From Agrobacterium larrymoorei (lineage in GTDB: Bacteria; Pseudomonadota; Alphaproteobacteria; Rhizobiales; Rhizobiaceae), in the NCBI RefSeq assembly GCF_030819275.1, contig NZ_JAUTBL010000002.1:1924501-1988500 (forward strand): 64,000 nucleotides of DNA, in the 5' to 3' direction. The translations under genes were made by a program, and so were the position numbers. A model generated the notes under the pieces. That model saw nothing but the letters and a program-made list of their open reading frames with translations, was not told the origin of the DNA and did no database searches. This document shows, piece by piece, positions 28,123-42,006 of this stretch. Numbering within the stretch: the stretch's first letter is position 1; each line of letters begins with the position of its first letter.

Positions 28123-28983
28123 ATGCAGATTGACGTCATCGACAGCATCAGCGATCCCGGCAAGCCAAAGCGCCCGAATGAAGATCGTCTGGCCTGGAAT
28201 GCCTCCAGCGCATTCGTTGTCGATGGCGCGACCGGCCTTGGTGACCGGCAGTTCATGACCGGTTTCGGCTCCGACGCCGCATGGATTGCCGACTTCACCG
28301 CAAAGCGCCTGATGAGCGAAGTCACACCTGAGGCAAATTTCGCAGATATCATTCGCCGCATCTCGCAAGATGCCAAGATCAACTTCGAGGCCGTGGCCGG
28401 CAATCAGCCGCGCTACGCCTGGCCGGTCGCAGCATTCGCAGGCTTGCGCGTTACGCCAACCGGGCTGCAGTTCGCCGGGCTCGGCGATAGCGTCGTCTAT
28501 ATTCTTCACGATGACGGCCGCGAGGAAAATCTGATGGCCCTGCCCGACGCCTTCGAGCGTGAACAGGCCGCCGCGCGCGCTCATGTCGCGCGTCTCGGCG
28601 GCATCGGTGCGGCGGGCATGGCAACCAGCGATCCGGAAACGCTTGCCGAACTTCGGCGCAGTCGTGAAAAACAGAACACGGCGGACGGCACCGTCTGGTC
28701 ACTAAGCCTCGTTCCGCAGACAGCCGACCACATTGTTACCGCCGCTATCGACATCTCCAGCGGCGCCACCGCCATCATCTGCTCCGATGGACTGGCCGAT
28801 CTCGTCAGCCTTTACAACCAGTACACGCCCGGAACACTGATACGCCGCGCCGTCACCGCGGGCTTGCCGAGCGTGATCAAGGAGCTTCGCCAGTTGGAGC
28901 GAGAGATCGATCCTGAGGGCCTGCAGTACCCAAGGCTGAAACAATCGGACGACACGACTGCAATTCTGTGCAGGATCAACTAA
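28123..28983 (+). CDS. PP2C-type serine/threonine phosphatase domain protein
   Basis: About 286 residues with PPM-family metal-binding motifs: PNEDRLAW near the start, VVDGATGLGD, IICSDGLADLVS and the C-terminal SDDTTAIL. The start is ATG at 28123, or GTG at 28114 overlapping the ADH stop. A protein phosphatase as the last gene of an importer/dehydrogenase operon is uncommon. Its target could be a serine/threonine-phosphorylated protein or a small phosphorylated metabolite. I see no partner kinase in the window. Confidence 0.82.
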   Translation: MQIDVIDSISDPGKPKRPNEDRLAWNASSAFVVDGATGLGDRQFMTGFGSDAAWIADFTAKRLMSEVTPEANFADIIRRISQDAKINFEAVAGNQPRYAWPVAAFAGLRVTPTGLQFAGLGDSVVYILHDDGREENLMALPDAFEREQAAARAHVARLGGIGAAGMATSDPETLAELRRSREKQNTADGTVWSLSLVPQTADHIVTAAIDISSGATAIICSDGLADLVSLYNQYTPGTLIRRAVTAGLPSVIKELRQLEREIDPEGLQYPRLKQSDDTTAILCRIN

Positions 28984-29091
28984 AGCACGTCTCGTAAAAG
29001 TGTGCGGCGGCTTTGCGATAACGACGTGCGGCACAAGACGGATCTGAAGCGTCAGGAGCGAACCGGAGAGATCGCGACACGCTTTAAAAGA
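28981..29091. repeat. Candidate rhizobial intergenic mosaic repeat
   Basis: A non-coding stretch bounded by imperfect terminal inverted repeats: CTAAAGCACGTCTCG at the left, and a right end whose complement is TTAAAGCGTGTCGCG. It lies between the phosphatase gene and the MHS transporter. It resembles the RIME-type elements scattered in Rhizobiaceae genomes. Confidence 0.45.
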
Positions 29092-29179
29092 GCCTGTGAC
29101 ATCTGCTGACAAAAGACTTGAATTAGCGGCTGCTATACCGCATGGCACAGGGAACGATCCCTGAAAGAAGAAACCGCTT

Positions 29180-30514
29180 ATGTCTCCCACCACGACCCCG
29201 GTTCCAGCCCGCGCGCTGAATGCGCAGGATTACAGAACGCTTGGCCTTTCCGCCCTCGGCGGCGCATTGGAATTCTACGACTTCATCATCTTCGTGTTCT
29301 TTGCGACCGTGATCGGCCATCTCTTCTTTCCACCGGACATGCCGGACTGGCTGGTGATGATCCAGACCTTTGGGATCTTTGCCGCTGGCTATCTGGTCCG
29401 TCCGATCGGCGGCATCATTCTCGCCCATTATGGCGACCGTTACGGGCGCAAACGCGTCTTCGCCTTCTCGATCCTGCTGATGGCGCTTTCCACGCTCGGA
29501 ATGGCGCTGATGCCGACCTATGCGACGATCGGCGTTGCGGCCCCGATCCTGCTCATCGTGCTGCGTATGTTGCAGGGTGCGGCCATCGGCGGCGAAGTTC
29601 CCGGTGCCTGGACCTTTGTGTCTGAGCACGTTCCCTTCCGCTATGTCGGCCTCGCCTGCGGCCTGCTGACGTCGGGCCTCTCCTTCGGCATCATGCTCGG
29701 CTCGCTGATTGCCTTTGCCATCAACACCATCTTCACGCCGGAAGACGTGTCTGGTTATGCTTGGCGCATTCCCTTCCTCATCGGCGGTGTCTTCGGCCTG
29801 ATCGCCGTCTATCTGCGCCGCTGGCTGGAAGAAACGCCGATCTTCACGCAGATGAAGAACTCCAAGTCCCTGTCGGATAAACTGCCGCTCAGCCTGGTTC
29901 TGAAGCACCATATGCGCGGTGTCGTGGTCTCGGCGCTGCTCACCTGGGTGCTGTCCGCGGCCATCGTCGTCACAACGCTGATGACGGCAACCTTCCTGCA
30001 GAAGCTCTATGGCTACACGCCAACGCAAGCCTTGGCAGGCACGAGCTTCGGTACGCTGTTCCTGATTTTCGGCGTCATCATCGCCGGCGCGCTGATCGAC
30101 CGCATCGGCAGCGGTGTGTTCTTCATGGGCGCCAGCATCTTCTTCGGTATCGCCACCTTCACCTTCTATAGCTATGCCGGAACATCGCTCACCACCATGT
30201 TCGCACTTTACGCCGTCATGGGCCTATCCGTCGGCATGGCAGGCGCGGTTCCCTATGTCATGGTCCGCGCCTTCCCAGCATCGGTCCGCTTCTCAGGCCT
30301 CTCCTTCGCCTACAACGTCTCTTACGCTGTCTTCGGCGGATTGACGCCGGTGGCCGTCAGCACAGCGCTTGCGATCAACCCCATGGCGCACGCCTGGTAT
30401 CTGGTCTTCATCGCCGTGCTCGCCTTCTTCATCGGGCTTTATCTTCACCTGCGCGGCAGCGCCGTGGAGAGCCATGTGGGCGTGGAAGAACTGGCGACGC
30501 TTCAAGGTCGGTAA
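29180..30514 (+). CDS. MFS transporter of the metabolite:H+ symporter (MHS) family
   Basis: 444 residues. The N-terminal TLGLSALGGALEFYDFIIFVFFA, the loop AHYGDRYGRKRVFAFSILLM and the GAAIGGEVPGAW segment are typical of MHS proteins such as proline/betaine, citrate and ketoglutarate symporters. Twelve membrane segments are visible. It stands alone between a repeat and a converging gene. The substrate is not determinable. Confidence 0.87.
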   Translation: MSPTTTPVPARALNAQDYRTLGLSALGGALEFYDFIIFVFFATVIGHLFFPPDMPDWLVMIQTFGIFAAGYLVRPIGGIILAHYGDRYGRKRVFAFSILLMALSTLGMALMPTYATIGVAAPILLIVLRMLQGAAIGGEVPGAWTFVSEHVPFRYVGLACGLLTSGLSFGIMLGSLIAFAINTIFTPEDVSGYAWRIPFLIGGVFGLIAVYLRRWLEETPIFTQMKNSKSLSDKLPLSLVLKHHMRGVVVSALLTWVLSAAIVVTTLMTATFLQKLYGYTPTQALAGTSFGTLFLIFGVIIAGALIDRIGSGVFFMGASIFFGIATFTFYSYAGTSLTTMFALYAVMGLSVGMAGAVPYVMVRAFPASVRFSGLSFAYNVSYAVFGGLTPVAVSTALAINPMAHAWYLVFIAVLAFFIGLYLHLRGSAVESHVGVEELATLQGR

Positions 30515-30526
30515 CGACATGACAAA

Positions 30527-30556
30527 AAGGGAAGCGGCGCGCTCGCGCCGTTCCCC
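30527..30556 (-). terminator. Terminator between the MHS transporter and the small membrane protein
   Basis: CGGCGCG / CGCGCCG stem (30535-30541, 30544-30550), extended by weaker pairs. On the minus strand it ends in TTTTT. It serves the minus-strand gene and possibly both converging genes. Confidence 0.6.
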
Positions 30557-30561
30557 ATCAA

Positions 30562-30873
30562 TCATGCAGTGGCGGGCATCTTGAAGGCCGACCCGAGCTT
30601 GTAGCCAATAAACGCCGCCACCAAAATGATCCCGATCAGCCAGAACAGGGGCTCGCCAGGCAGCACGACGCCATAGAAATCGACGTGGCTGTCCATCCTC
30701 TTTCCTTGCGAAATCATCGCATCGACCTGCGCAGGTGTCGGGGCACCGGCGATAGGCTGTCCGTCAAGCGTCGTCACGATATTGTATCCCGGCAACCCGG
30801 TCAGCAGGAGACCGAAGAAGGCGAAGACGATCGTCGAAAAGACCGGAATGACCCCGTTTCGAATAAAGCGCAT
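30562..30873 (-). CDS. Small membrane protein of unknown function
   Basis: 103 residues. The N-terminal membrane segment is VIPVFSTIVFAFFGLLLTG and the second is near the C-terminus (FWLIGIILVAAFIGYKLGS), with a roughly 45-residue extracytoplasmic loop between. GGGGG precedes the ATG. A terminator follows. I do not recognise a family. Confidence 0.65.
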   Translation of the reverse strand: MRFIRNGVIPVFSTIVFAFFGLLLTGLPGYNIVTTLDGQPIAGAPTPAQVDAMISQGKRMDSHVDFYGVVLPGEPLFWLIGIILVAAFIGYKLGSAFKMPATA

Positions 30874-30946
30874 ATGTTTCCCCCAAATGTTCGAGGCAAC
30901 ATTGAGGGAAATTCGTGATTCGATCTAGCCACGGGTTCAGGCAGTT

Positions 30947-31615
30947 TCAGACGGGCGCAAGCGCCTTAGGCGGCTCAAAATCGGGGGCGACCAGACCGCC
31001 GGAAATCAAAAGCTTCGCGGCATCCTCCGGCGACATATCGAGCATGATAATCTTGTCCTTCGGCACAAAGAGCAGAAAGCCCGCCGTCGGCACCGGCGTT
31101 GGCGGCAGGAACACCGCCACCATTTCCTGGCCTAGCTCATTGAAGCGGAAGGCAAGCTCGCCCTTGGCCTCGGATGCGACGAAGACCATGGCCCAGGTGC
31201 CGGGTGACGGAAACTCGATCATGCCGACACGCTTGAAGGAATTGGAGTGCTCCTTCAGCACCGATTCAAACAGTTGCTTGATGCTTTTATAGATCGGACG
31301 CACCAGAGGCATGCGGTTGAGGATGGATTCGCCGAAGCCAACGATCCATTTGCCGATGAGATTGTTGCCGAGGAAGCCGATGACGGTGATGCCGATCACG
31401 GCGATAAGCAGGCCGAAACCTGGGATGGCAACGTTGAAATACTCTTCCGGGTCGTAGCGCGCCGGAATATAGGGCTTCACCCAGCTATCGGCCCATTGCA
31501 GGAACGTCCAGACCAGCCACATGGTGATCGTGACGGGCGCCAGAATGAGGACGCCGGTCAGAAAGCTGTTACGCAGGCGTGTCGCGAAGGAAATTCTGAG
31601 TGGGTGATCCGTCAT
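30947..31615 (-). CDS. DUF502 domain-containing membrane protein
   Basis: 222 residues from the ATG at 31615 (MTDHPLRISFATRLRNSFLTG). Two membrane segments (VLILAPVTITMWLVWTFLQW and GFGLLIAVIGITVIGFLGNNLIG) are followed by the conserved DUF502 core: RMPLVRPIYKSIKQLFE, FPSPGTWAMVFVAS and VFLPPTPVPTAGFLLFVPKD. The frame is open further upstream but runs into repeat-like DNA, so the internal ATG is preferred. Function unknown. It lies downstream of glmS on the same strand. Confidence 0.85.
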   Translation of the reverse strand: MTDHPLRISFATRLRNSFLTGVLILAPVTITMWLVWTFLQWADSWVKPYIPARYDPEEYFNVAIPGFGLLIAVIGITVIGFLGNNLIGKWIVGFGESILNRMPLVRPIYKSIKQLFESVLKEHSNSFKRVGMIEFPSPGTWAMVFVASEAKGELAFRFNELGQEMVAVFLPPTPVPTAGFLLFVPKDKIIMLDMSPEDAAKLLISGGLVAPDFEPPKALAPV

Positions 31616-31629
31616 CAACTCACTGAATG

Positions 31630-31735
31630 TTGGAGCATTTCCAGCCAAAGCATGATCGCTTTGGCGCCGGACAATGCGGTAAAACAGAGACCTGGAGCAT
31701 CGAAGGTGTTCCGTTATCACCGGCAATGCTCTAGG
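31630..31735. repeat. Candidate rhizobial intergenic repeat
   Basis: Non-coding DNA with terminal inverted repeats of the 'GGAGCATT ... AATGCTCT' type, common in Rhizobiaceae intergenic repeats. It lies in the 317-base gap between glmS and the DUF502 gene. I see no gene in the remaining 31736-31932. Confidence 0.45.
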
Positions 31736-31932
31736 CGATGTCGCCGAAGAATGCCTGAAGCTAACGGACAATGCCGGACGGCGTTCCGCCCTGCAAGGGC
31801 AAGATCATGAAATATTCGTCATCTATGCCTTCGTCCTTCCGCCGGTCGTCGTGACGAAATCCGAAGCAACGGTCATAGGCGGGTCTTGCGTTGCAGCGCA
31901 AAGCGCATCCAGATCGTCAACCCGCCGGACGA

Positions 31933-33759
31933 TCATTCCACCGTGACCGACTTTGCCAGATTGCGCGGCTGGTCCACATCCGTGCCCATGAAGACCGCCG
32001 TGTGATAGGCGAGCAGCTGGATCGGCAGTGAGAAGACCATCGGCGCGATCAGTTCGTCGACCGTTGGCAGAACGATCGTCGCCATGGTTTCCAATGAGGA
32101 TGCCGCAGCACCCTTCGCATCCGTAATGAAGATGATACGACCGCCGCGGGCTGCCACTTCCTGCATGTTCGACACGGTCTTCTCGAAGAAACGATCATGC
32201 GGCGCGATGACGATCACCGGCATGTTCTCGTCGATCAGCGCGATCGGCCCATGCTTCAATTCCCCTGCCGCATAGCCTTCCGCATGGATATAGGAAATTT
32301 CCTTGAGCTTCAGCGCGCCTTCCAGCGCCAGCGGGAAGGATGTGCCGCGGCCAAGATAAAGCACGTCCTTGAAGCGGGAGAGATCACGCGACAGCGTTTC
32401 GATCTGCGGCTGGATGGCGTTCAGCACTTCGCTCATCACACGCGGCATTTCAATCAGATGGCGAACAAGCTCGGTTTCATGTGCAGCCGTCAGCGTGCCA
32501 CGCGCCTTACCGGCCGCGATGGCCAGCGAAGCCAGAACGGCAAGCTGGCAGGTGAAGGCCTTTGTAGAGGCAACGCCGATTTCGGGGCCAGCCAGAATCG
32601 GGAAGATTGCATCGGATTCGCGGGCAATGGTCGATTCGCGCACATTGACGACCGCGCCGATCTTCAGGTCGTTCTCCTTGCAGTAGCGCAGCGAGGCCAG
32701 CGTGTCCGCCGTCTCGCCCGACTGGGAGATGAAGAGTGCCGCCTGTGTCGGCAATAACGGCATTTCTCGGTAGCGGAATTCGGACGCCACGTCGATTTCG
32801 ACCGGTAGACGCGCATAGCGCTCGAACCAGTATTTGCCGATCAGGCCGGAAAGATAGGCCGTGCCGCAGGCGGAAATCGCAAGGCCGGTCAACTTGGAAA
32901 AGTCGATCGCCGGATCGACATCCTTCACGCGTTTGTCGGCAAAATCCACATAGTGGCTGAGCGCATGGGAAATCACTTCCGGCTGCTCGTAGATCTCTTT
33001 TTCCATGAAGTGGCGATGGTTGCCCTTATCCACCACATAGGCCGTCGCCTGGGAAATCTGCCGCTGGCGCTGCACCGGTTTGCCGGCAAAATCGATGATC
33101 TCGGCACCGGCTGCGGTGATGATGGCGCAATCGCCATCCACCAGATAGGTGATCTCATTGGTGAAAGGTGAGAGCGCGATCGCGTCCGAACCCAGGAACA
33201 TCTCGCCGCGACCATAGCCAACCGCAAGCGGCGGACCAGAACGGGCAGAGAGCAGCGTGCCTGGCTCATCCTGGAACATCACCACCAGCGCATAGGCGCC
33301 CGTCACGCGGTTCAGCATCTTCAGCATCGCATCGCGATGCGACAGTCCTTCACGGGTAAACTTGGCAAGCAACTGCGCCACCACTTCCGTATCCGTCTGA
33401 GTGGTGAAGGTCGCGCCCTCGGCCTTCAACTCGTCACGCAGCTCGGAAAAGTTCTCGATGATGCCGTTGTGAACGACGGCAACGCCGTCGACGAAATGCG
33501 GATGAGCATTCGTCTCATTCGGAACGCCATGCGTCGCCCAGCGCGTATGGGCAATGCCCGTCACGCCGGGAAGCGGCTCCTCGGAGAGCTTCTTCTCCAG
33601 ATTGAACAGCTTGCCCTCGGCGCGGCGTCGATCCATCGCGCCATCATGGATAGTTGCAACGCCGGCGGAGTCATAGCCCCGATATTCCAGCCGCTTCAGC
33701 GCATCCACAAGGCGCTCCGCAACCGGCTGCGTTCCAACAATTCCGACGATACCGCACAT
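31933..33759 (-). CDS. glmS: Glutamine--fructose-6-phosphate aminotransferase (isomerizing)
   Basis: 608 residues. It makes glucosamine-6-phosphate from fructose-6-phosphate and glutamine, the first step to UDP-GlcNAc for murein and LPS. The start at 33759 gives MCGIVGIVG, so Cys2 becomes the N-terminal nucleophile after Met removal; the upstream in-frame ATG at 33771 would bury it. The glutaminase domain (HTRWATHG, NGIIENF) is followed by two SIS domains (SQSGETADTLASLR and the C-terminal half) and ends LAKSVTVE as expected. It lies downstream of glmU on the same strand, 162 bases apart. Confidence 0.96.
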   Translation of the reverse strand: MCGIVGIVGTQPVAERLVDALKRLEYRGYDSAGVATIHDGAMDRRRAEGKLFNLEKKLSEEPLPGVTGIAHTRWATHGVPNETNAHPHFVDGVAVVHNGIIENFSELRDELKAEGATFTTQTDTEVVAQLLAKFTREGLSHRDAMLKMLNRVTGAYALVVMFQDEPGTLLSARSGPPLAVGYGRGEMFLGSDAIALSPFTNEITYLVDGDCAIITAAGAEIIDFAGKPVQRQRQISQATAYVVDKGNHRHFMEKEIYEQPEVISHALSHYVDFADKRVKDVDPAIDFSKLTGLAISACGTAYLSGLIGKYWFERYARLPVEIDVASEFRYREMPLLPTQAALFISQSGETADTLASLRYCKENDLKIGAVVNVRESTIARESDAIFPILAGPEIGVASTKAFTCQLAVLASLAIAAGKARGTLTAAHETELVRHLIEMPRVMSEVLNAIQPQIETLSRDLSRFKDVLYLGRGTSFPLALEGALKLKEISYIHAEGYAAGELKHGPIALIDENMPVIVIAPHDRFFEKTVSNMQEVAARGGRIIFITDAKGAAASSLETMATIVLPTVDELIAPMVFSLPIQLLAYHTAVFMGTDVDQPRNLAKSVTVE

Positions 33760-33921
33760 ACAATTCTCCAAAGATTTTGGTGAGCATCCGACGCGCCGGG
33801 AAACCGAGTCGCGTCGTCATCCTGATGCTTTTTCATTGGCGGAAGTCGTAGCGATTTCCGCAAAAACCGCAATCGCAACCGCGGTCACTTTCAATGTCTA
33901 TTCGTTACCTTTGTCAGAAGC

Positions 33922-35283
33922 TTACGCCGGTTTCTTCTTGGCGTCCTTGATCGCCTGGGCGCGTGCGCGAAGCACGCTGGCGCGACCTTCCTTCACCTCC
34001 TGGCGTGCCCGACCGAAGGCCAGCGCATCACCCGGAACGTCATCGGTGATCACGCTGCCGGACGCCACATAGGCCTCGTCACCAATGCTTACGGGTGCCA
34101 CGAGCGCGGAGTTGGAGCCGATGAAGGCATTCTTTCCGATCCGCGTTTCATGCTTGTTGATGCCGTCATAATTGCAGGTAATCGTGCCCGCACCGATATT
34201 GCTGCCCGCGCCGACAAAGGCGTCGCCGATATAGGTGAGGTGATTGACCTTGGCCCCCTCGCCGATCTCGGCCTTCTTGATTTCGCAGAAATTGCCGACC
34301 TTGGATTTCGCCGCCAGATTGGCACCCGGGCGCAGCCGCGCATAGGGACCAACCGTCGCACCGGCGCTGACATACGCGCCTTCCAAATGCGAGAAGGCGT
34401 GAATGACGGCACCCGATTCGATGGTGACGCCCGGGCCGATAACGACATTCGGCTCGATCAGCGCGTCCTGGCCGATCTTCGTATCCCAGGAAAGAAAGAC
34501 GGTCTCCGGCGCAATCATCGAAACCCCGTCGATCATGAACTGATGACGCGCCCGCTCCTGCCAGAGCTTCTCAATGATGGCGAGTTCGGCGCGGTTGTTG
34601 CAGCCGGTCATCTCTCCCTCAGGCGCATCGACAGCCACGGCCTTGCCGCCATTGGCGCGGGCGATCTCGACGATATCGGTCAGATAATACTCGCCCTTGG
34701 CATTGTTGTTGCCAATCCGGTCAAGCAGATCGAGCGCCCGGCGACCATTGATCGCCATCAAGCCGCTATTGCACCATGTGACCTTACGCTCGTCGTCGCT
34801 CGCATCCTTCTCTTCGCGAATGGCGACCAGCTCCCCATCCTGCACCAGAAGACGCCCGTAACCCGTTGGTTTGTCGGTGTGAAAGCCGATAACGACGACA
34901 TCGACATTGTCGGTCAGTGCCTGGCGCGCCCGGTTCAGCGTCTCCGCCGTCAGTAGTGGCACGTCACCATACGCGATGAGAACGTCGTCGAAGCCCTTCT
35001 CGATGGCTTCGCGCGCCGCAAGCACCGCGTTACCCGTGCCGAGCCGTTCCTTTTGCAGATAGGGTTCGACTGAAACGCCCGCGACGCGTGCGGCATCCGC
35101 CACCTTGTCCGCATCGCGACCGACGACGAGAGCGGCAGCGGAGACACCAGCGCCGGAAACTGCCTGCATCACATGCGCGATCATCGGACGGCCAGCCACC
35201 GGGTGCAAAACCTTGGACATGGATGATTTCATGCGCGTGCTTTCACCGGCGGCGAGAATGACGGCAAGACAGGTGCGTTCCAC
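33922..35283 (-). CDS. glmU: Bifunctional GlcNAc-1-P uridyltransferase / GlcN-1-P acetyltransferase
   Basis: 453 residues. The N-terminal nucleotidyltransferase domain has [45 protein letters not shown] and GEYYLTDIV. The C-terminal left-handed beta-helix acetyltransferase domain has [37 protein letters not shown] and [16 protein letters not shown] at 35283 with GGAG seven bases ahead gives [16 protein letters not shown] at 35295 is the alternative. With glmS it completes UDP-GlcNAc synthesis. Only glmM is missing from the window. Confidence 0.95.
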   Translation of the reverse strand: MERTCLAVILAAGESTRMKSSMSKVLHPVAGRPMIAHVMQAVSGAGVSAAALVVGRDADKVADAARVAGVSVEPYLQKERLGTGNAVLAAREAIEKGFDDVLIAYGDVPLLTAETLNRARQALTDNVDVVVIGFHTDKPTGYGRLLVQDGELVAIREEKDASDDERKVTWCNSGLMAINGRRALDLLDRIGNNNAKGEYYLTDIVEIARANGGKAVAVDAPEGEMTGCNNRAELAIIEKLWQERARHQFMIDGVSMIAPETVFLSWDTKIGQDALIEPNVVIGPGVTIESGAVIHAFSHLEGAYVSAGATVGPYARLRPGANLAAKSKVGNFCEIKKAEIGEGAKVNHLTYIGDAFVGAGSNIGAGTITCNYDGINKHETRIGKNAFIGSNSALVAPVSIGDEAYVASGSVITDDVPGDALAFGRARQEVKEGRASVLRARAQAIKDAKKKPA

Positions 35284-35397
35284 TGATATCTCCATTCCAA
35301 GCATCGGATGTCTTTTGCCCGCTATAACCGCTCGACGATAAAGAAACCATGGAAATTGCGTGACGGCTTGAAAAGCGACGTGATGGCGGGCGCGGCT

Positions 35398-35502
35398 ACA
35401 GCATCGGCCCGAAAATCGGACTCGATTTTCGGAAAGCACGATGCGTCGATCCAAAAAGGGAAAGCGTCCTTTGTGCGTCCACTAGGACGCACAGCGCTTT
35501 AG
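35398..35502. repeat. Rhizobial intergenic mosaic repeat with two hairpins
   Basis: It contains the palindromes CCGAAAATCG-GACT-CGATTTTCGG (near 35409-35432) and GTGCGTCC-ACTA-GGACGCAC (near 35473-35492). It fills most of the 307-base gap between glmU and the DMT transporter. The arrangement resembles RIME-type repeats of Agrobacterium and Rhizobium. Confidence 0.6.
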
Positions 35503-35590
35503 GCCAGTGAAAGTCGAGAACGCGCTTTCAACCGCCAGCGAATCCTCTAGTCTGCCGCGAACATTCCATCCCGAAATGCGGAAATTCCAC

Positions 35591-36529
35591 ATGTCCTCTT
35601 CGCACAGCGTCAGCCAGCCGGTCCGCGGCATGCTCATCATGGCAGCCTGCATGATCGTGCTGCCGGTCATGGACGCGATTGCGAAATATATGGCGCATGC
35701 CGGCATGTCCCCCGGTCAGGTGACCTTCTATCGCTTCTTCTTTCAGCTGGTCTGCACGATGCCGCTGCTGCTCTTCATGTCGCCAAAATCGCTGATCCAT
35801 GCCAAGCGCCCCTGGCTCAATCTCTTGCGTGGCGTGCTGCATGCAGCCGCGAGCCTGACTTTCTTTGCAGCCGTCAAATACATGCCGCTTGCCGACGTCT
35901 TCGCCATCTACTTCGTCGAGCCCTTTCTGCTGACCATCATGTCGGCGCTGTTTCTCGGCGAGCGAGTCGGATGGATGCGCTGGAGCGCCATTGCGGTCGG
36001 CTTCATCGGCGCGATGATCGTCATCCAGCCGAGCTTCGAACTCTTCGGCCTCACCTCGCTTCTGCCGGTCGCCTGCGCCTTTCTCTTCACGCTTTATCTC
36101 TTCCTCAACCGGGCGATTGGTGAGGGTGACAGCCCGCTGGTGATGCAGACCATGGCGGGCATTGCCGGAACGATTTTCATGGGCGGTGCCCTGTTGATCG
36201 GCAGCGCATTCGGTGACGCCAATTTTGAAATGTCGCTGCCCGGCTGGGATCACGGCCTGGTTCTCCTGATCCTTCTCGGCTCGATCTCCGGCTACATGCA
36301 CCTGCTCGTCGTTAAGGCCTTTCGTCTTGCGCCGGTGTCGCTTCTGGCGCCGTTTCAATATTTCGAGATCATCTCCGCCACCATTCTGGGCTACATGCTG
36401 TTCTCCGATTTTCCCACGCCGTCCAAATGGCTCGGTATCGTCATCATCGTCACATCTGGCCTCTTCATTATCTGGCGTGAGAGGCTGAGCGCTCGCCGCA
36501 TCAAGATCACAGAGGTCGCGGAAGTTTGA
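35591..36529 (+). CDS. DMT superfamily transporter (two EamA domains)
   Basis: About 312 residues and ten membrane segments in two EamA repeats (GMLIMAACMIVLPVMDAIAKYM to VIQPSF, and LLPVACAFLFTLYLF to the end). The glycine-rich helix FVEPFLLTIMSALFLGERVG is typical of the family. Family members export amino acids and other metabolites. The start at 35591 (MSSSHSVSQPVRG) was chosen as the last Met before the first helix; ATG at 35576 and 35507 are possible. Confidence 0.82.
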   Translation: MSSSHSVSQPVRGMLIMAACMIVLPVMDAIAKYMAHAGMSPGQVTFYRFFFQLVCTMPLLLFMSPKSLIHAKRPWLNLLRGVLHAAASLTFFAAVKYMPLADVFAIYFVEPFLLTIMSALFLGERVGWMRWSAIAVGFIGAMIVIQPSFELFGLTSLLPVACAFLFTLYLFLNRAIGEGDSPLVMQTMAGIAGTIFMGGALLIGSAFGDANFEMSLPGWDHGLVLLILLGSISGYMHLLVVKAFRLAPVSLLAPFQYFEIISATILGYMLFSDFPTPSKWLGIVIIVTSGLFIIWRERLSARRIKITEVAEV

Positions 36530-36616
36530 AGATTTGCCGCAACTACACTTGTTCATGAGGCCCACGTCGGGCAAAACGTGCTTTCACGAATGACAAATAC
36601 ATAAGGAGACGAGACG

Positions 36617-37744
<1,128 letters not shown>

Positions 37745-37850
37745 TGTGAGGAATAAACGGCGCGGAGGTCTGAGAGGGTTTCCGCGCTGGTGGTTTAGAG
37801 GGGTTGCGATGCCCCTCTTTCTTTTTGACGTGCGAGATGGCGGAAGGATA

Positions 37851-38002
37851 CCCCCCTCTGTCCTGCCGGACATCTCCCCCTCAAGGGGGGAGATCAGCAA
37901 GAAGAAACGTCCGCCACTTATCCGAAACTTCAGAGATGACCGAGCGGTCGCCCCACCCGATCTCCCCCTTGAGGGGGAGATGTCCGGCAGGACAGAGGGG
38001 GG
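37851..38002. repeat. Inverted pair of palindromic rhizobial repeat units
   Basis: Arms 37851-37895 and 37959-38002 are reverse complements over about 44 bases with a single-base indel. Each contains its own small hairpin, ATCTCCCCC-TTGA-GGGGGAGAT. They lie in the 300-base gap between the class III ADH gene and metH, whose coding regions converge there. The large stem could act as a bidirectional terminator. Confidence 0.8.
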
Positions 38003-38044
38003 CGCCGCCGCAAACGCGAAGCACGCAGACAGCCCGCGCCCGAC

Positions 38045-41818
<3,774 letters not shown>

Positions 41819-41862
41819 CGGCACTCACTCCTCATTCTTTGCAAATCAGCAGACATCAAGTC

Positions 41863-41882
41863 ACATAAAGATATCTTTATGT
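41863..41882. promoter_or_regulatory. Perfect 20-bp palindrome upstream of metH, candidate SahR-type operator
   Basis: ACATAAAGATATCTTTATGT is its own reverse complement and lies in the gap between metH and the divergent epimerase gene. The AT-rich ArsR-type symmetry and its place before a methionine-cycle gene fit the S-adenosylhomocysteine-responsive regulator SahR known in Proteobacteria. The assignment to SahR is inference. Confidence 0.65.
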
Positions 41883-42006
41883 CAACATATCACGCAAATT
41901 CGGCCGCTCTCGTGCGAGAAACAACGTAGGAAATTTCCGGTATGGATGACACCCTCGCGCCTCAAAGATATAGGTATCCTCCATCAGCGCATCAAAGGAG
42001 GAATGG

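Noticed and set aside
41819..42006. Cobalamin, SAM or SAH riboswitch before metH
   Set aside because: No B12 box, no SAM-II-like or SAH-type conserved core is visible; the palindrome at 41863-41882 fits a protein operator better.
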